Origin: Marinicrinis sediminis
GTDB taxonomy: Bacteria; Bacillota; Bacilli; Paenibacillales; KCTC-33676
Direction of reading: 5' to 3'
Assembly (NCBI RefSeq): GCF_042685085.1
Contig: NZ_JBHUMM010000010.1
Coordinates: forward strand, 248,001-312,000
DNA: 64,000 bases
The position numbers and the translations under genes are program-made. Shown piece by piece: positions 61,242 through 64,000 of this stretch (within the stretch, counting starts at the first letter, position 1; each line of letters opens with the position of its first letter). The notes beneath the pieces were generated by a model. That model saw nothing but the letters and a program-made list of their open reading frames with translations. It did no database searches and was not told the origin of the DNA.

Positions 61242-62338
61242 TTCGCTTCAAGCTGCTCCATATCTGCGAACAGTTTTTTCAGATTTTCCTCAAAAGGGGC
61301 CTCTACGATCCCTTTCTCCGTAATGATGGCAGTGACATAGTCATGCGGGGTGATATCAAAGGCCGGATTAAACACTTTAATCCCTTTTGGTGCAGTCCGC
61401 TTGCCAAATCCTTCTGTAATCTCTTCGTCTGCTCGTTCTTCGATCGGAATATCGGCTCCTGTGGGCGTATCGAGATCAATGGTAGACAAAGGACAGGCGA
61501 CATAGAATGGAATGCCGTGCTCCTTGGCCAAAACCGCCACACTGTAGGTTCCGATTTTATTGGCGACATCCCCGTTGGCTGCCACCCGGTCTGTGCCGAC
61601 AATGACCGCATCAATCCATCCCTTGGACATCACCATGCCGGCCATATTGTCACAGATCAATGTCACATCGATGCCCGCTTGCTGCAATTCAAAAGCGGTC
61701 AGTCTTGCGCCTTGCAGAACCGGGCGGGTTTCATCGGCAAACACTTTGATGTTCATCCCTTTTTCATGGGCGAGATACATTGGGGCAAGGGCGGTGCCAT
61801 ATTTGGCAGTCGCCAGTCCGCCTGCATTGCAATGGGTGAGCAAGCCCATATCTTCCTTGAACAGGCTGAGGGCATGTTCTCCGATCAAACGGCAGGTTTC
61901 TTCATCCTCTTGCTGAATGGAGATGGCTTCCTGCAGCATAATGTCCTTCAGCTCAGCACTCGAGTGGACCAAATCTGCAGAAACACGGGCTCTTTCTTTC
62001 ATTCGATCCAATGCCCAGAACAAATTGACTGCGGTGGGTCTGGAGGTGGCAAGATACGCGGCTTTTTCTTCGATCAGACGCAGCATCGTTTTTGTGTCAG
62101 GTGTGTCTGCTTCCGCAATACCGAGATAGACGCCAAACGCAGCGGCGATTCCGATGGCCGGAGCGCCTCTGACTTTGAGGTGACGGATGGCATCCCAGAC
62201 TTCCTCCGCCTGTTTAAGAGGCAAGTAGACAATCTCTTCGGGCAACAGGCGCTGATCCAGCAGATCGAGATGATCCTGATTCCACAGGACCGACTGCAAT
62301 GGGGTGGATGATGGATGAGATGGGGATGATGAATGCAT
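61238..62338 (-). CDS. mtnA: S-methyl-5-thioribose-1-phosphate isomerase
   Basis: A 366-residue protein of the eIF2B-related aldose-ketose isomerase family. It converts methylthioribose-1-phosphate to methylthioribulose-1-phosphate in methionine salvage. Visible marks are RGAPAIGIAAAFG, THCNAGGLATAKYGTALAP, ETRPVLQGARLTAFEL with the active Cys in THCNAGG, and GTDRVAANGDVANKIGT. It is 12 bases after mtnK. Later salvage enzymes are not in the window. Confidence 0.95.
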   Translation of the reverse strand: MHSSSPSHPSSTPLQSVLWNQDHLDLLDQRLLPEEIVYLPLKQAEEVWDAIRHLKVRGAPAIGIAAAFGVYLGIAEADTPDTKTMLRLIEEKAAYLATSRPTAVNLFWALDRMKERARVSADLVHSSAELKDIMLQEAISIQQEDEETCRLIGEHALSLFKEDMGLLTHCNAGGLATAKYGTALAPMYLAHEKGMNIKVFADETRPVLQGARLTAFELQQAGIDVTLICDNMAGMVMSKGWIDAVIVGTDRVAANGDVANKIGTYSVAVLAKEHGIPFYVACPLSTIDLDTPTGADIPIEERADEEITEGFGKRTAPKGIKVFNPAFDITPHDYVTAIITEKGIVEAPFEENLKKLFADMEQLEAK

Positions 62339-62350
62339 GGTGTCCTCCTT

Positions 62351-63565
62351 CTATAGGCTCTCAGCATGAAGTTGCTGAACCTTGTCCATAAGCTGTTCAA
62401 TGTGATGGAAACGATCATGTTCCTTGATCAGTGTCGTTCCAATTCGGATGGCTAGTCTTTCTGCCTGCTCTTTCAACTCTGGCTGCTTGATCGTATCAAT
62501 ATCGGCGACATGGGCAAGACCGACGATTCGGCGCACCATTTTGCAGCCTGCAAATCCGAGCGTGTCTTGCAGCAGAGCGGTCAGATAGGCGTCCTGGAAC
62601 GAAGGCTGGGCAGAGATTCGGTCTACGCCATGCTCTTTCCACAGCTGTCTGAATTTTGATTCGAATTGTGTCCAAATCTCCTGAATCGTATGCAGAAGAT
62701 ATTGTTGAAACGCTTGTCGCTTCTGATCCTCTTCCATCCATCCGAGTTGACCGGCATAGTTCAGAAGCAGGTTGGCGATCACGGCCCCGATATCAAAGCC
62801 CATAGGGCCATAAAAGGCGAATTCCGGATCAATGACTTTGGTAGATTGTTTGGTTACAAATACACTGCCTGTATGCAAATCTCCGTGCAGGAGCGCTTGA
62901 GAGTGGGTCAGAAACTGATGTCTCAGCTTCGCAACCTGCAGGTGAAGTTCTTCATCTGAGCGCAATTCGTCCACCACATCTTGAATGGCCGGGTTGTATT
63001 GATTATTGGGCGAATCGGTATAGGGATCATCGAAGATCAGGTCTTCGGTGATCTTGCATAGCTCAGGATTGATAAATGAACCTTGCTGAATTTTCTTTTC
63101 CTGCTGATTTATGCCCAGATCAGAGGTGAAAAATAGGGTGCGAGCTAAAAATTCGCTGATGTGTGCAGCAAAGTACGGGTACTGGTTTCCTGCGATCAGT
63201 CCGCTGCGCATGATGACATGGTCACTCAGGTCTTCCATCATGGTAACTGCCAGCTCAGGGAGATATTGATAAACGGCTGGAACCAGCTCCGGGCAGAGCT
63301 CTCCCTGTATGCGAAGGGCTTCACTCTCAATGCGAGCCCGATCCAGTGTTAATGGCCAGGATTCTCCAACTACTTTGGCATATGGGAGGGCCTGTTTCAC
63401 GATCACGCTGTTGCTGGTGTCTGTATCCTGAATATGAAAGACCAGATTGAGATTGCCGTCTCCAATCTCCCTGCAGGTTAGGCTGGTAGCTTGCTGCAGC
63501 AGTGGCACATGAGTTTGTGCCAACGTGATGGCTTCCTGCTCCGTGAGAGGATGATAGTTCGACAT
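62351..63565 (-). CDS. mtnK: S-methyl-5-thioribose kinase
   Basis: A 404-residue aminoglycoside-phosphotransferase-like kinase. It phosphorylates 5-methylthioribose at O1 and so supplies the substrate of MtnA. The motifs are DGNLNLVFHI at the glycine-rich loop, SVIVKQALPY with the ATP-binding Lys, LLHGDLHTGSVFV with the catalytic Asp, and VIDPEFAFYGPMGFD. The ATG at 63565 has GGAGG seven bases upstream; the longer frame starts before this site. I see no S-box (SAM-I riboswitch) in the 150 bases before it. Confidence 0.95.
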   Translation of the reverse strand: MSNYHPLTEQEAITLAQTHVPLLQQATSLTCREIGDGNLNLVFHIQDTDTSNSVIVKQALPYAKVVGESWPLTLDRARIESEALRIQGELCPELVPAVYQYLPELAVTMMEDLSDHVIMRSGLIAGNQYPYFAAHISEFLARTLFFTSDLGINQQEKKIQQGSFINPELCKITEDLIFDDPYTDSPNNQYNPAIQDVVDELRSDEELHLQVAKLRHQFLTHSQALLHGDLHTGSVFVTKQSTKVIDPEFAFYGPMGFDIGAVIANLLLNYAGQLGWMEEDQKRQAFQQYLLHTIQEIWTQFESKFRQLWKEHGVDRISAQPSFQDAYLTALLQDTLGFAGCKMVRRIVGLAHVADIDTIKQPELKEQAERLAIRIGTTLIKEHDRFHHIEQLMDKVQQLHAESL

Positions 63566-63716
63566 GGTATAACCTCCGTCTCCTCGACAATTTGTTTGTG
63601 ACATTTAGTATAGCTGAATTGCCCCGTTCATGGAATAGTGACCGACATAACTTTTGGACAGGCAGGAAAGGCTAAGAATGAATATGGAGATTTTATAGAA
63701 AGGCAGGTTGGTTCGT

Positions 63717-64000
63717 GTGACAACAGCAACGGCAACGAAACAGGAGGTCAGTGTGCTCCTCAACCAGCAAGTAGCCAATTTTTCCATCCTGTTTGTGAAG
63801 CTGCATCATTATCATTGGTTTGTGAAAGGAACTTCCTTTTTCAAGCTTCATGAAACCTTTGAGGCCTATTATGATGAAGCTGCGCAAGTCATCGATGATC
63901 TGGCAGAACGAATTTTAACGATTGGGGGCAAGCCGCAATCGCGCATGTCGGAGTATTTGCAGACCACGACCCTGCAAGAAGCCAGTGGCAATGAACAGGC
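63717..64000 (+). CDS. Dps/ferritin-like protein (partial, 3' end outside window)
   Basis: The first 94 residues of a Dps-family protein. The segment FVKLHHYHWFVKG holds the ferroxidase His, and EAYYDEAAQVIDDLAERI matches the second helix of the four-helix bundle. These proteins form dodecamers that oxidise and store iron and may bind DNA under starvation or peroxide stress. The start is a GTG after AAAGGCAGG; a TTG three codons earlier is possible. No PerR box was identified with confidence. Confidence 0.88.
   Translation, partial: MTTATATKQEVSVLLNQQVANFSILFVKLHHYHWFVKGTSFFKLHETFEAYYDEAAQVIDDLAERILTIGGKPQSRMSEYLQTTTLQEASGNEQ

Noticed and set aside
61343..62311. A 322-codon frame antisense to mtnA
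   Set aside because: mtnA is unambiguous and the antisense frame has no ribosome site or recognisable motif.
63566..63716. SAM-I riboswitch before mtnK
   Set aside because: The upstream region is only 150 bases long and I cannot find the conserved S-box pairing or a following terminator.
1..64000. CRISPR arrays, insertion sequences, integrases, prophage or tRNA genes
   Set aside because: I saw no regularly spaced repeats, transposase or recombinase motifs, or tRNA cloverleaf in reading both strands.

Overview
The window looks like a chromosomal segment of an endospore-forming, moderate-GC Firmicute, most likely Paenibacillus. The basis is a germinant-receptor operon, the sporulation-associated PrkA, YhbH and SpoVR proteins, YesMN-type two-component regulation of sugar ABC transporters, strong AGGAGG ribosome sites, and many U-tailed intrinsic terminators. 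I see no rRNA, tRNA, insertion sequence, prophage or CRISPR array. Both ends cut a gene: a flavoprotein oxidoreductase at the left and a Dps protein at the right.

Region 1 (1-13 kb) is sporulation and envelope: a DUF2161 protein, PrkA kinase, a five-gene ger operon (A, C, a small D-like subunit and two B-type permeases), a VanY-like carboxypeptidase, a MATE exporter and SpoVR. Region 2 (13-17.4 kb) holds an AT-rich orphan gene, then beta-phosphoglucomutase and a GH65 maltose phosphorylase. Region 3 (17.5-22.2 kb) is a surface module: a DUF4397-repeat wall protein with an MPQTG sorting signal, its class F-like sortase, two tandem 54-residue DUF1328 membrane proteins, then YhbH.

Region 4 (22.3-39 kb) is an amino-sugar locus. 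A YesMN two-component system diverges from an operon encoding a binding protein, two permeases, a cytoplasmic GH20 hexosaminidase, a TIM-barrel sugar isomerase, a Gfo/Idh/MocA dehydrogenase, an unusual dehydrogenase-NagB fusion, and NagA. A large secreted protein with a GH18-like active-site motif follows.

Region 5 (39-53 kb) has a soluble five-PAS hybrid histidine kinase, a protein made of two fused isoprenoid-synthase-like domains, an esterase, a HelD-like helicase, DUF423, a GGDEF/EAL protein, a small unknown and a YunC homologue.

Region 6 (52.3-61 kb) is the maltodextrin locus: a MalR-type LacI regulator, a binding protein with two permeases, a lipoprotein alpha-amylase and a cytoplasmic neopullulanase. 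Operators with an AAACGTTT-type core recur here and at the 14-15 kb maltose phosphorylase genes, suggesting one regulon: extracellular trimming, uptake, cytoplasmic hydrolysis, phosphorolysis of maltose, then conversion of beta-glucose-1-phosphate to glucose-6-phosphate. Methionine-salvage genes mtnK and mtnA close the window.
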